In this document: positions 54,221-64,000 of the stretch, one piece after another
Numbering within the stretch: position 1 is the first letter of the stretch
Layout of the letters: each line of letters opens with the position of its first letter
Assembly: GCF_010015615.1 (NCBI RefSeq)
Contig: NW_024468936.1
Location: 1,240,001-1,304,000, forward strand
Direction of reading: 5' to 3'
Length of the DNA stretch: 64,000 nt
Origin: Cucurbitaria berberidis CBS 394.84
Lineage: Eukaryota > Ascomycota > Dothideomycetes > Pleosporales > Cucurbitariaceae
Program-made: the position numbers and the translations under genes
The notes under the pieces: generated by a model
The model's input: the letters and a program-made list of their open reading frames with translations, nothing else
What the model was told of the DNA's origin: nothing
Databases searched by the model: none

Positions 54221-55873
54221 ATGCTTCAACTTATCGAGACTAGCCATCAATCTTTCGGTTTCCCACAGTCAACCAATATGGAAACTCTGCCCGATGAATT
54301 GGTCCTCGAGATCCTCGGCTACCTAGTAGCCCAAGAGCTGGATCGCAATCGGTGCTTTATATGGGCTCTCAGTTTGGTGAACAAGCGGTTCTATCGTCTA
54401 CTCAAGAGTCACCTATATGGAACGTATGCATTTCGTCTCGGACATCCTGAATCATTCCTTCGCACCATATCGTCTTCCTCTGAACTCGCACAATGTGTCA
54501 AGCATATCACTTGGGGCTATCAAGACTCCAGCTATCCCTTCCAGTTCTTTGACTTGCTATCAATCGCAGAGAAGGAACGTATTGCAGCCAACATTCGAGC
54601 TTTCGGAACTGTTTCTGCGAACGAACTCGCCGATGCGTTTCCTGATCTGACAATCGGAGCACACTCACATACCGCGGACGAACAGGCATATTTAAGCGCG
54701 TTGCTCATGTTCACGCCGAACATAAAGGTACTCGACATTGCTGGGTTCGGAGTTCACTCCTGGAAAGGTTCTACGCACTGGTTGAAGCCAGTAGCAGACC
54801 ACGCGCACTTGTTCGCCAACCTGGTGGAGGTGAAGGTAGCTGGCCCAATGCGCATCCGACACGTTCTCCCACTCTTCACGATTCCCTCACTGCAGACACT
54901 AAAGCTCGATTACTTAACAACCAATCGTGAGCCGGCACCGTTAAACACAGAATTGCCGTGGGGAGTTGATAGCGAGTCGTCTCAAATTTTGCGAGAGAAA
55001 GGATCCTTCCTCAAGCACTTCCATGTGGCACATTGCTATACAGGTACAGCTGATATTATACCACTGCTCAAAGCATTTCGATGCCTCAAAACGTTTGATT
55101 TTGAGAATGTCGAGGGCAGTGAGGATAAGAAGTTCCAATCGCTATTGATCAGCATCGTACAACATTGTAGTTCGCTCGAGGCCCTTCGCCTTAGAGACTG
55201 GAGTACGGTACCCGATATAGGCGTTCTCAAGGTGCTGAGGGACCTCAAGGATCTGCATTCCCTAGACCTTGATGTCTACTGCTTCTTCCCGCGCCACGAA
55301 CAGACGACTGATCCGGAGGCCCTAACAGCCTTTCTGCGATATCTTCCCCGCAATGTCCAGCATCTCGCCCTTCAAGCCAACAATGATGACGACGACGACG
55401 ACGACGTCCCATCCAATACATTCGCCCATACTCTTCAAACCCTAGCACCGACGATACGCACGTCTCTCCCTGCCTTGAGGAAATTAGCAATAGTAGACTG
55501 GGACCCTCTGAGGTGTATATTCCCCTGCCAAATACAGCTAAAAGACCTCCAAAATGCTTTTGCAGGGGCTGGCGTCGAATTCACATCTCGATCTGGCGAC
55601 ACTTTGGGAGATGATCTCGTTTCATTGGACTACGTGGAACCAGGATGGGTCTGGGTACAATCCGTTTCGGGGGAGAATGGTACTTGGTTAAAAGATCTTG
55701 AAAACGACGAGTATATGCTATCATGTAAGACTTGGGGTTGGGAAGAAGAGGATGAATGGGTTTGGATTTACGTTGACGAACTGCCTCGTCTGGAACCCGA
55801 GATGGCTATGAGCCAGTATCTTGCTGAGCAGCCGATTTGGTATTGGGGGGAACTTCAGAACGGGCATACCTAG
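54221..55873 (+). CDS. F-box protein with leucine-rich-repeat-like body (tandem copy 1)
   Basis: A single exon of 550 residues from the ATG at 54221, or 531 from the ATG at 54278. The F-box is METLPDELVLEILGYL...ALSLVNKRFYRLLKSHLYG, at the start if the second ATG is used. The rest consists of irregular LRR-like units (LFTIPSLQTLKLDYL, CSSLEALRLRDWS, VLRDLKDLHSLDLDVY) and an Asp run (NDDDDDDDVPSN). The C-terminal block AGVEFTSRSGDTL...VEPGWVWVQ matches the downstream gene's VGVRFTSISEKLY...QEPGWMVVQ, so the two are paralogues. Presumably a substrate receptor for an SCF ubiquitin ligase through Skp1; targets unknown. Confidence 0.75.
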   Translation: MLQLIETSHQSFGFPQSTNMETLPDELVLEILGYLVAQELDRNRCFIWALSLVNKRFYRLLKSHLYGTYAFRLGHPESFLRTISSSSELAQCVKHITWGYQDSSYPFQFFDLLSIAEKERIAANIRAFGTVSANELADAFPDLTIGAHSHTADEQAYLSALLMFTPNIKVLDIAGFGVHSWKGSTHWLKPVADHAHLFANLVEVKVAGPMRIRHVLPLFTIPSLQTLKLDYLTTNREPAPLNTELPWGVDSESSQILREKGSFLKHFHVAHCYTGTADIIPLLKAFRCLKTFDFENVEGSEDKKFQSLLISIVQHCSSLEALRLRDWSTVPDIGVLKVLRDLKDLHSLDLDVYCFFPRHEQTTDPEALTAFLRYLPRNVQHLALQANNDDDDDDDVPSNTFAHTLQTLAPTIRTSLPALRKLAIVDWDPLRCIFPCQIQLKDLQNAFAGAGVEFTSRSGDTLGDDLVSLDYVEPGWVWVQSVSGENGTWLKDLENDEYMLSCKTWGWEEEDEWVWIYVDELPRLEPEMAMSQYLAEQPIWYWGELQNGHT

Positions 55874-56167
55874 GTACTTAAGGATCATGTACGTCATATC
55901 AATCTTGTACGAAGGTCGGCCTCGCCCATCACTTGCTGCCCAATGGGTGGGGTAATAGCCAAGCCACTAATAACGTAGCCGCTTCCCGTCCCATGTCCCC
56001 GCTTTATTCACTAGTATAAAACAACCCCCCATTACCCAAATCTGTTTCGTTCTTCCTAGCTTGTATTTTCCTACATTATTTAGTTCCGCGCGTATTCAGT
56101 TGACCCTCTTTGTCGTTGCGAAATCTACTTCTTCGACCCGATAGCTCCCTGAACAGTCGAACCCAAT
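55874..56167. other. Spacer between the tandem F-box genes
   Basis: This 294-bp spacer includes a TATAAA at 56015-56020, 148 bp before the second gene's ATG, and a CT-rich leader. Confidence 0.5.
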
Positions 56168-57616
56168 ATGGAAACAACATTCCTGCCCTGTCATAGTCTG
56201 GGTACGCTTCCTTATGAACTAGTACTACTGATACTAGATCAATTCGACGACGATGATTTGCCGGCTATCCACGCCCTAAACATGACAAATTGGCATTTCC
56301 ACCATATAACACTTGGTCATATGTATCGCAGATTCCCAGGTCGCGCCCCCGAGAAGTTCCTACGCACTATAGCTCTAACACCCCCACGTGGATGTCCAAC
56401 AATCGCGGAATATGTTAAGGAAGTGGTCTGGTACCAAGACTATTGGCTTCCGGAATCTTTACATCGTATGGTGGATCCAGCAACTAGACGTCAACTGGCA
56501 AGGGGGCTGGGGGCTCGCGCCTACCCCAGAGTTCCTGAACTCTCATCACGTTTCACGGCCTTCCCTCACAGTCCAGAACTTCACTGGTGGTATCTCGAGT
56601 TTTTCCTGTTTTTTGTACCGAAGGTCGAGAGGTTAATTGTGCATGAGGTTGACCTCTGGGACAGAAGCACCTCCTGGTTTGAAAACATCGCCGCCCACCC
56701 AACACAATTCGAACATCTTCAATCCATCACCCTGGACGGTACGCTACGACTTGAGAATATCGTACCGCTCTTGACGCTGCCTTCCCTGCGGAGCCTCAGT
56801 ATCGAGTCCGTCATTGAGACGGACGAGGTTAGAACATATGCATGGTACGATCAATCAGTCGCAGAGAGATTAGCTGCCGGATCCTCAGTCGAACACCTCA
56901 AGATCGGAATATCCTACATGGGCTTATCCAGCTTCATTCCACTCTTCCAAGTCCTCAACTCGCTCAAGTCCTTCTCATACTCTCAATGTCCGGACGACGT
57001 TGACGGTCATTATTACGATTTCAACTACGATGCGCTCGCACAATGTCTCTTGCATCAACACGCATCCCTCGAGCATCTTACTTTGAACGATCCGTTCTTA
57101 GGTTATTGGAGAGCCTCGTCTCTCCTGTCCGCTCTGCAATGTGTAACGCGTTTGCGCACGTTGAGCATTAGCCCGCCCGATTTACGAGCCCATGTTGCAT
57201 CGAATAGCAGCTCGGGCATCGTAGAAGCTGCGACAGAATTCGCACAAAGACTGCCATCGACGGTCGAACTGCTCCAGTTCCATTTGGTGTGGACAGTAGA
57301 AGAGGATATACCTCGTGGTCTCGCCGACGCACTGGAACCCTTCCTCCACTCACTTGCGTCCGTGGTAAAGTCGGCACTACCTAGACTACAGAAATTAATC
57401 TTGAAGGGTTGGCCGCCACAGCTCGGCATATTCCCTCCAGGCGTGATAGAGGTGAAGCAAGCCTTTGCTAATGTGGGTGTGCGATTTACGTCCATATCAG
57501 AGAAACTTTATGGGCCGGGACCATTTGAGATATTGGAAGACCAGGAACCGGGTTGGATGGTGGTGCAGCAAAGGGCTCTTTCGGAGGAAAGTTCACGGTC
57601 GATGTCGCCCAGCTAG
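56168..57616 (+). CDS. F-box-like protein with LRR-like body (tandem copy 2)
   Basis: A single exon encodes 482 residues starting METTFLPCHSLGTLPYELVL. The F-box is diverged (LPYELVLLILDQFDDDDLPAIHALNMTNWHF), with an acidic insert. LRR-like units follow (LLTLPSLRSLSIES, QHASLEHLTLNDP, VTRLRTLSISP), and the C-terminal VGVRFTS...EPGWMVVQ block is shared with the upstream gene. Both genes share PESFLRTI/PEKFLRTI after the F-box. Such families expand and diverge quickly in filamentous fungi. SCF-substrate recognition is inferred; targets unknown. Confidence 0.72.
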   Translation: METTFLPCHSLGTLPYELVLLILDQFDDDDLPAIHALNMTNWHFHHITLGHMYRRFPGRAPEKFLRTIALTPPRGCPTIAEYVKEVVWYQDYWLPESLHRMVDPATRRQLARGLGARAYPRVPELSSRFTAFPHSPELHWWYLEFFLFFVPKVERLIVHEVDLWDRSTSWFENIAAHPTQFEHLQSITLDGTLRLENIVPLLTLPSLRSLSIESVIETDEVRTYAWYDQSVAERLAAGSSVEHLKIGISYMGLSSFIPLFQVLNSLKSFSYSQCPDDVDGHYYDFNYDALAQCLLHQHASLEHLTLNDPFLGYWRASSLLSALQCVTRLRTLSISPPDLRAHVASNSSSGIVEAATEFAQRLPSTVELLQFHLVWTVEEDIPRGLADALEPFLHSLASVVKSALPRLQKLILKGWPPQLGIFPPGVIEVKQAFANVGVRFTSISEKLYGPGPFEILEDQEPGWMVVQQRALSEESSRSMSPS

Positions 57617-57798
57617 GCGGTCGTCTCACACGTATCACTTTCATACCAGGTGTTGAAAGAGTCTGCGCGTTTTCTTTGGTAGTTGTGGTAGTGGAGGGTC
57701 CTGGGTTCATTGTACATTTGTTGGACAAACCACCCTGAATATCATCCGTATCAAAATTGATTTTTTCTTATATCCGCATTATCAAATTGTAGCAATAA

Positions 57799-60030
57799 TC
57801 ACCACGTCTCCTGCCTATACCGACCACCCTTCTCCATCCCTGCTAAATACTGCTCTGCTTCATCTCTGCTCAAAGAACCATGTTCTTGGAACCCTTCAAT
57901 GAGGGCTTCGCGTATCGCTTGAGGCATTTTGCCCGAGGAGCCGCATATATAGATGATTCCGTTCTTCTTAGAAAGGGCGTCGTAGATGAGTGAGCTTTCT
58001 TGGCGGATGAGGTCTTGGACGTAGACTTTTTGCCGCTGTTAGGACGTCAGCATGTGTACCTTGAAGGGAGCTGATAAATGGAGATGCAGAGGACATACCT
58101 GATCTCGCGAGAACGCAGCGAAGACATCTAGCGGCACATGCTCTTTCTTCAACGCTGCCCACTCGTCTTTGAAGAAGTAATCTGCCTCGGCGTTCCTACA
58201 TCCAAAGAAGAGTAGATCTTTTACTTGCGCGGCATCGCTGGCTGCTGCATCTCCACGAGCTTCTTCCCGCCACTGCTTTCGTTGGTAGATTAACGCCCGC
58301 ATAGGCGCGACGCCCGTGCCCGGGCCAACCATGACGACCGGCCTATCTACCTCTTTTGCACTGACGCCCAGCCCGCCTTTACTTAGTGTAACAGTTATGT
58401 CTTGCCCAGACGCAAGCGAGGCAATATACCGCGTCGCAACACCCTGCCTAATCCGCTTGATAACCGTCTTATACTTGACAATGGCAATCAGCAACTCAAT
58501 CTCCGTTTTGCCATGTATCGCAGCAGAGGCATTCAGCGCACTTGCAATACTGAACTGGCGGCCGCGCAGTGCGGGGATGATGCTGCATATGCGTTGCCAG
58601 GGGATCTTGACGGATTCGAATTCTTGTAAGACTTCGAGGATGCTGCGGCGCGGGCGGGTCGTGTAGTCGTACAGTTCGTCAATGTATTCTGGGTTCGTGA
58701 ATTCGAGGAGGCGATCGCGGTGGAAGGGGTCGGTTGTGTAGTGTGCTAGTTGGGCGAAGAAGGAGCGGCGGGGGATGGCGATGATATCCAGATGGTTTGT
58801 TAACAGCCTTCTTAGCGTGATAGTAGCGCTGTGGGAAACGTGTGGAATTGGTAGTGTCGCTGTTGGTGATACTGAGGGTGCGGAGGGAACGAAGTGTAGG
58901 GGTACGTCAGCGATGGGTGTCCAGTCCATGAGCGAGATGAAGTTCGATACGTCCGAGGGGAAGTTCTTGGGGTAGAGAGTGAGTACATCGCCGGGCACGT
59001 AGGGATGGGTGCCTGCGAGTGATAGTTTGAGGTGTCGGACATCTTGGAAGTGCGTGGTGGGTGTGATGCGCTCATTGGAAGTGACTTGTGCGGTGATGCC
59101 ATTGGGGATGTTGAGGAGGTCTAGAGGGGGTGTGTCTACGGTGTCGCCATTTGTTGTTGCCTCTGGGACTAATTCAAGTGTTTGGGGGGCTGCTGAGCTA
59201 TTGTCTACAAAGGCGAGCACCCATTTTGGGTCTAGGAGAACGTCGTCTGGTATTGGATGAACACCTTTTGGCAAGGGGTATTCTTCAAGGAGGCGGTGGC
59301 GCAGGTTTGTCGACCACGGGAGAAACGAGCCGTCGATTCTTGGAGATGTTAGACAAGGGGAGAAGTTTGGTGGTGCGTGAGATGTAGACAGCTAATGGAA
59401 GGTTGAATCTCTGGAAGAGAAAGTGCAAACTCGAGTGAATCACAAGTTGGTAGGTACTTTGGGGGCAAGTGCCAACTCTTAATGAGAATGGCAAATGTAA
59501 TACAAGCAGGCCACGAAGCAGGAGGCATTATAATCACTGTGGGAAGTACCTACCCTTCTGGATGCTGCTCGTCAGACTCGCCCCGATCGCAAACCGGCTG
59601 GGCTCCCAGCTGTATGAGGCGATTGTAGAGTTTACGGTGCGCCCAGTTGAACTTGGGGTACGAAGTGTCTCCCAGACCAAAAGAAGCAAACCTCATGTGG
59701 TGCAGACATCCGGGCCTGAGTCTTGCACTTCGCAGGGCTCTCCAGAAGGTCTGGCTGTTCGCTGGTAGTTCACCCTGGCCTGTGGTGGATATGGAGATCA
59801 AAACGACGCTGTGCTGCAGCAGTTGCTTCTGCACAGAGAGTCAAACGAAAGTCTAGATGGAGTATACATGGTCGTCGACATACAAGACTGACAGCGTTCA
59901 ACTCCGCCACCTCTGTGGTAAAGCGCAGACGCTCAGCGACCCGTCCCATCTCCTCGGCCACATCCTGAGCAGATCCCGTCTCGGAGCCATAGAGGACCAG
60001 GGCGCGGCGCGGGTGGTGGGTAGTGGCCAT
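57799..60030 (-). CDS. TAH18: NADPH-dependent diflavin oxidoreductase Tah18
   Basis: Exons 60030..59884, 59828..59554, 59338..58099 and 58035..57799 give 632 residues. The flavodoxin domain starts LVLYGSETGSAQDVAEE, then STTGQGELPANS and FGLGDTSYPKFNWAHRKL. The long second intron (215 nt) is placed so that HPEGIDGSFLPWS is restored. The FAD domain has RQFSIAS, and the NADPH domain has GPGTGVAPMRALIYQR, FFGCRNAEADYF and IYICGSSGKMP. Tah18 passes electrons from NADPH to Dre2 for cytosolic iron-sulphur cluster assembly. The architecture excludes P450 reductase (no N-terminal anchor, short linkers) and sulphite reductase. Confidence 0.92.
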
Positions 60031-60880
60031 CAAGTGCTTCTAGGGTTGTGCGCCTCGAAAGCGCGGTGAGGCTAGGCGGAAAAGAGGCCTGGGCGAGAAA
60101 GAGACTTTCGGCTGGCGCGCGGTGAGAAAGAGCGGTGCGCTAGCGGACACGTCGTCAACGGCTGGCGGCTGGCGGGTCTTGGGGGCTTCATGGTGCGGTG
60201 CTTGAGGTTCTTTTTTAGCGGCTCTGTGGGGCGGCTCTTTGGGGTGATGAAGCTGCTCGCTCCAAGGCTCAAGCCTTGAGGCTGGGCTGGGCTGGTTGGT
60301 GTGGCGCCATGGATGGAGAGCATCTGCAGCTCGCTTGGGAGTAAATCTTCAATCGTACAGTAGGTACATACCATACATTACATACCTCGGGAAAATACTC
60401 ATGAATAAGGTATCGTTATAATCAATTCACTCCCTCTACTCTTATCGCCAATTACTAGGTACCGTCCGTCTCTCACCGCGGTTGCCTACTAGTACATAGA
60501 GCGACTGCCCATTCCATGGCCCCCCCGGTCGTCGCTTCCGCTGCTCAATCGGGACTAGCCCCAAAGTGTGCCGTGCGCCATCTCCTCTTTATTTTTGAAG
60601 CCTGCTCCGCTCCCTTTTCTCCTCCTCAAGATCAACACCAGAGACACCCAACGCACCCACATCAACCCATCCCTCTCTCAACTTCTCCGGGCTCGTAGCT
60701 ACCCATCCCCACCCCCCTCGTCAATAGTTCCACCTCCAGGCGGTTCGACAATCCATCTCCCAAACACCACCAACTACTGTTCAAGGTTACCTTTACCGGT
60801 CTACCAGGACTCCAAGTTTCCTCAACTTCTTTGCACAGTCTTCTACTCGTGCTCGTCAACCCCCACAAACTTCAGCAAAA
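60031..60880. promoter_or_regulatory. Divergent region between TAH18 and the Sbp1-like gene
   Basis: This 850-bp stretch carries both promoters. The 350 bp before the ATG at 60881 is strongly CT/CA-rich, as in highly expressed fungal genes. No gene seen. Confidence 0.55.
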
Positions 60881-62176
60881 ATGTCCGCCCCCATCGACAG
60901 TGTCACCGCCCAGATGGCCACCACCTCCCTTGACAACGCTCCCACCACCGAGAGCACCGGCGCCCAGCAGTCCACCGCAGCCGACGATGAGGCTGTGCGT
61001 GCGAGCGCCGCCGAGGGCAGGCGACTTTACATTGGAAACCTCGCGTATGCGACCACCGAGGGGGAGTTGAAGGACTTCTTCAAGGACTACCTGGTGTACG
61101 TAGACACATCCCTGACCATATGACGCATGTCTGAGCTAACATGTCGCACAGCGAGTCCACGACCATTCCCACCAACCCGCGCACCTCGCGCCCCGTCGGA
61201 TACGCCTTTGTCGCCCTTTCGACGCCCTCCGAGGCCGAGCGTGCCATTGCCGAGCTCAACGGCAAGGCCATCCTCGACCGCAAGGTTTCCATCCAGCTTG
61301 CCCGCACCCCTGAGGCCCACGCCGAGGGCACTGGCAGCGGTGCCGAAGGTGCCAGCTCTGAGCACCGTCGCCGTAACTCCACCCGTGGACGTGGACGCGG
61401 ACGTGGCCGTGGTGGTCGCGCTGGACGTGGTGGACGTGCTGTAAGCATGCCTTGCAACCACTCTACATGGTGAAATACATGCTAATGATATTGACCAACC
61501 AGGCTGATGGCGCTGAGGGTGCCGAGAACGTCGAGGCCACTGATGCCGCCCCTGCGGACTCTACCCCTACAAATGTACGTGGCCAAGTTGCTCCCCTGAC
61601 CAAGACTGCGAATGAAGCGCTAACCGCTAAGCAGGGCACCGACGACAAGAAGTCCGCTGCTCCCCGTGAGCCGCGTGAGCCCCGCGAGCGCAAGCAGCGC
61701 GGTCCCCCCGAGGATGGCGTTCCCTCCAAGACCAAGGTCATGGTTGCCAACCTTCCCTACGACCTCAAGGAGGACAAGGTACGCTCAACTGTGCGAATGC
61801 TCTTTCCATGCACACATTTACTAACATTGTCCAGCTCCTCGAGATCTTCCAGGACTACTCCCCCACCCAGGCCAAGATCGCCCTCCGCCCCATCCCCCGT
61901 TTCATGGTCAAGAAGTTGCAGGCTCGCGGTGAGCCCCGCAAGGGCCGTGGCTTCGGTTTCGTGACGCTTGGTTCCGAGGAGCTCCAGCAGAAGGCTTGCA
62001 GCGAGATGAACGGCAAGGAGATCGAGGGCCGTGAGATCGCCGTTAAGGTCGCGATTGACTCCCCCGGCAAGGAAGACGACCATGAGGGCGCCGAGGGCGA
62101 GGCCACCACCGAGGGTGCCACCACCGAGTCTGCCGAGAAGGCCGCCGAGGCGCCCGCTGCCACCACCACCGCTTAG
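60881..62176 (+). CDS. RNA-binding protein, RRM-RGG-RRM (Sbp1-like)
   Basis: Exons 60881..61095, 61152..61440, 61503..61574, 61635..61778 and 61835..62176 give 353 residues. The third intron (61575..61634) is 60 nt, in frame and stop-free, so it could be retained. RRM1 has RNP2 RLYIGNL and RNP1 PVGYAFVAL. It is followed by an Arg/Gly box (STRGRGRGRGRGGRAGRGG). RRM2 has RNP2 KVMVANL and RNP1 RGFGFVTL. The C-terminus is Ala/Glu/Thr-rich. The RRM-RGG-RRM order matches yeast Sbp1, a translation repressor that binds eIF4G and promotes decapping; nucleolin-like proteins are an alternative. The leader and codon usage suggest high expression. Confidence 0.85.
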
Positions 62177-62713
62177 GTAGCGGCCACTGCCTAGGCGCGC
62201 CCCACCCCCAGCGAGCACGCTTCGACATTGCATTGCGCTGCGGGATTTGTGTAACGAAGTTTCTGGCCTATCGACATCTACCACTACCATGATAGAAATA
62301 TAGGCTACGGCTATTATCATAGTTTGTTCGAGTTAACGGGTCATTCAATCGAAAAAGTGGAATCGGAGTCTATCGGACGGTGTCTATGGTGGACTATTTC
62401 CCAACTTTACGGTTACGGAAAACTTGTTTTAACTAGTCGAGCGATGAATATCACAAAAGAACCTTGCCCCTGGTCCAACTTTGGATCCATGAAGGCTACG
62501 ACAGAAAGCTTATCTTGTGCTTGTTTGATAAGTGATGATATAGTTATGATGAATTTATGTCTTTTTCTGAGTTCTTTGGACGGGATATATACTGCCATTT
62601 CCATTCCTTCTGTGAAATTAACTATACCCAGGTGTTTGGCTTGTAACAGTCAAGGGTATGTTGTTGGTCAAACTCCAACCCTATTCAACTCTCTCACCCA
62701 CTTAGCTACCAGC
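62177..62713. other. Convergent intergenic region
   Basis: This 537-bp stretch lies between the Sbp1-like gene and the secreted-protein gene. A long antisense/readthrough frame here has no family resemblance. Confidence 0.5.
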
Positions 62714-63343
62714 TCAAGTCAACTTCGCAGCCAAAGCAACCACCTGATCGAGCAGCGCCTTGCTCTCCTTGGCCCCGTTCTTCGTAACCTTATCCCTCAA
62801 ATGATCCACCTGCAGCCCCGCGGCCGTAGGCGGGTTTCCCTGCGCCGTCTGAATGCGACTAACCTGCATCTCCAAAAAGAACTTGGGCACCTTAATCGCC
62901 AGACTGCCTCCCTCACTCCTTATTCCCGCCTCAGTCGCCTGATACACATCCAGACTATCCTGGAACTTCTTCAAATCCGTGCTCGCCAGTGGGTCCGCAG
63001 TAGCAAATTTATCCAGTGCGAATGCGAGCGGAGTCTGGCCGTTACCTGCTTTGCTGAAGTCGATGGAAGAGAAGGTCACGGCGCCAGAGGTTACGTCGGG
63101 GACGTTTGAGATTGTTTTCTTGGCCGCGGAGCAAGTTACGCTGTTGGAGAGGGCGGTGGCTATGTTTGCTACTTCTGCGGGGAGGGCTTTGGTGCCGGTT
63201 ACGAAGCACGCGGCGTTTTGGCGGGGGGTGAGGTATATGTATGGGGTGGTGCTGGTTTCGACGTTGGCGGCTGTTGGTAGGGCGGCTGAGAGGGAGAGGA
63301 AGAGGTTGAGGAGGGCCAGGCTGGTGAGGTTGGGGGTATGCAT
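62714..63343 (-). CDS. Small secreted hypothetical protein, 209 residues
   Basis: A single exon starts with an ATG at 63343. Residues 1-21 form a clear signal peptide (MHTPNLTSLALLNLFLSLSAA), followed by a short pro-like segment to TPRQ. The mature chain is Ala/Thr/Ser/Lys-rich, apparently helical, with only two cysteines (in ACFVTG and VTCSAAKK), which could form one disulphide. No catalytic motif, membrane helix or GPI signal is visible. I do not recognise the family; proteins of this size and composition are common in fungal secretomes. It lacks introns and cysteine richness, unlike the other secreted protein in this window. Confidence 0.7.
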   Translation of the reverse strand: MHTPNLTSLALLNLFLSLSAALPTAANVETSTTPYIYLTPRQNAACFVTGTKALPAEVANIATALSNSVTCSAAKKTISNVPDVTSGAVTFSSIDFSKAGNGQTPLAFALDKFATADPLASTDLKKFQDSLDVYQATEAGIRSEGGSLAIKVPKFFLEMQVSRIQTAQGNPPTAAGLQVDHLRDKVTKNGAKESKALLDQVVALAAKLT

Positions 63344-64000
63344 TTTGTTTTTTGTTGGTGTTTCGGGTTGTTATTGGTGATATGTGGTGGCCGTATGTAT
63401 GAAGGGGATATGTATATACAAGTAGATAGTTGAATGCAAGACTGTAATAGGGATTGATTGAAGCGAAGAAACAAAAGATCCCTAACCGGAGGGAGGTAGA
63501 AATGCAAAGAATGAAAGCGACAGACAGTGTAATGCGATGATCGGAAAAGTAATGCAAAGCGACATCATGCTACTCTTATTCACATTCCCTATCGCTATTA
63601 CAGGATCAGGGACTCAGGCGCGTACGATACATCAGGCACGTACCATAGGTGTTGTTGTGTCACTAACGCTGTTGTAACACTTTTCAGCAGGGCTGTCATG
63701 GTCGTTTGAGACTGTGACGTTTTGTCCCCCGACGTCTCGGGTTTGAGATATCGCCCAGCATGAACAAAACTACACCTAAGGCAGCTTCCAAACTCCGAGG
63801 TGTGCCTGTTTTCGCCTAATGGGAAATTCGGGAGTTTGAGTGGTGTTGTTTTCAGGGACGTGGTTCATGTTTTGGTGCCTGCGCTTTTGGCACTTGATGG
63901 TGGGTGATGGAACGTGATCCTGGTAGCGTTTTGCTGGCGATGAATGCTTGTTCGCGAAGTTAAAACTTGCTCAGAAGATTTTGAATGATTAGAGCCGTGC
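63344..64000. other. Promoter side of the secreted-protein gene to the window edge
   Basis: This 657-bp stretch contains no supported coding region. No clear TATA box or repeat was seen. Confidence 0.45.

Noticed and set aside
1..64000. CRISPR arrays, bacterial operons or prophage
   Set aside because: No regularly spaced direct repeats; introns and gene families are clearly fungal nuclear.

Overview
This window is nuclear DNA from a filamentous ascomycete, most likely a dothideomycete of the Pleosporales type. The evidence is many short (45-90 nt) GT-AG introns with CTAAC/CTGAC branch points, Pezizomycotina-type gene families, and one very AT-rich transposon remnant with repeat-induced point mutation (RIP) signatures. 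Class and order are inference; no marker gene for species identification is present. All exon coordinates were built by hand from splice signals, reading frame and family alignment from memory; spans given for CDS include introns.

Region 1 (1-20.5 kb) is a gene-dense housekeeping block: the 3' part of a Trm732/THADA-like gene, DGAT1 acyltransferase (-), the polyadenylation factor Pfs2 (+), the bifunctional thiamine enzyme Thi6 (-), translation factor eIF5 (+, preceded by two small upstream ORFs), an SLC35F-type transporter (+), a small secreted protein with a Kex2-type propeptide (-), a RING-PHD protein (-) and a saccharopine-dehydrogenase-like oxidoreductase (+).

Region 2 (20.5-39.7 kb) is gene-poor and accessory in character. 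It holds a TPR-repeat remnant, a ~1390-residue zinc-finger/GTPase/RING/patatin protein, a small orphan gene with a decayed relative next to it, a RIP-degraded 2.1-kb DNA transposon with 47-bp terminal inverted repeats and TA flanks, a Zn2Cys6 regulator starting 104 bp from that element, a CYP61/ERG5-type sterol C-22 desaturase gene, and a Cys-rich/Pro-rich hypothetical gene.

Region 3 (39.7-64 kb) returns to conserved genes: ZIP zinc transporter (-), histone acetyltransferase HAT1 (+), GAR formyltransferase ADE8 (+), a Sec7-PH ARF exchange factor (-), the pseudo-carboxypeptidase ECM14 (+), Vms1 peptidyl-tRNA hydrolase (-), two tandem F-box/LRR-like genes (+), the diflavin reductase TAH18 (-), an Sbp1-like RRM-RGG-RRM protein (+) and a second small secreted protein (-). 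Apart from the tandem F-box pair and the possible regulator/P450 pair, neighbours are not obviously functionally linked, as is usual in fungi.
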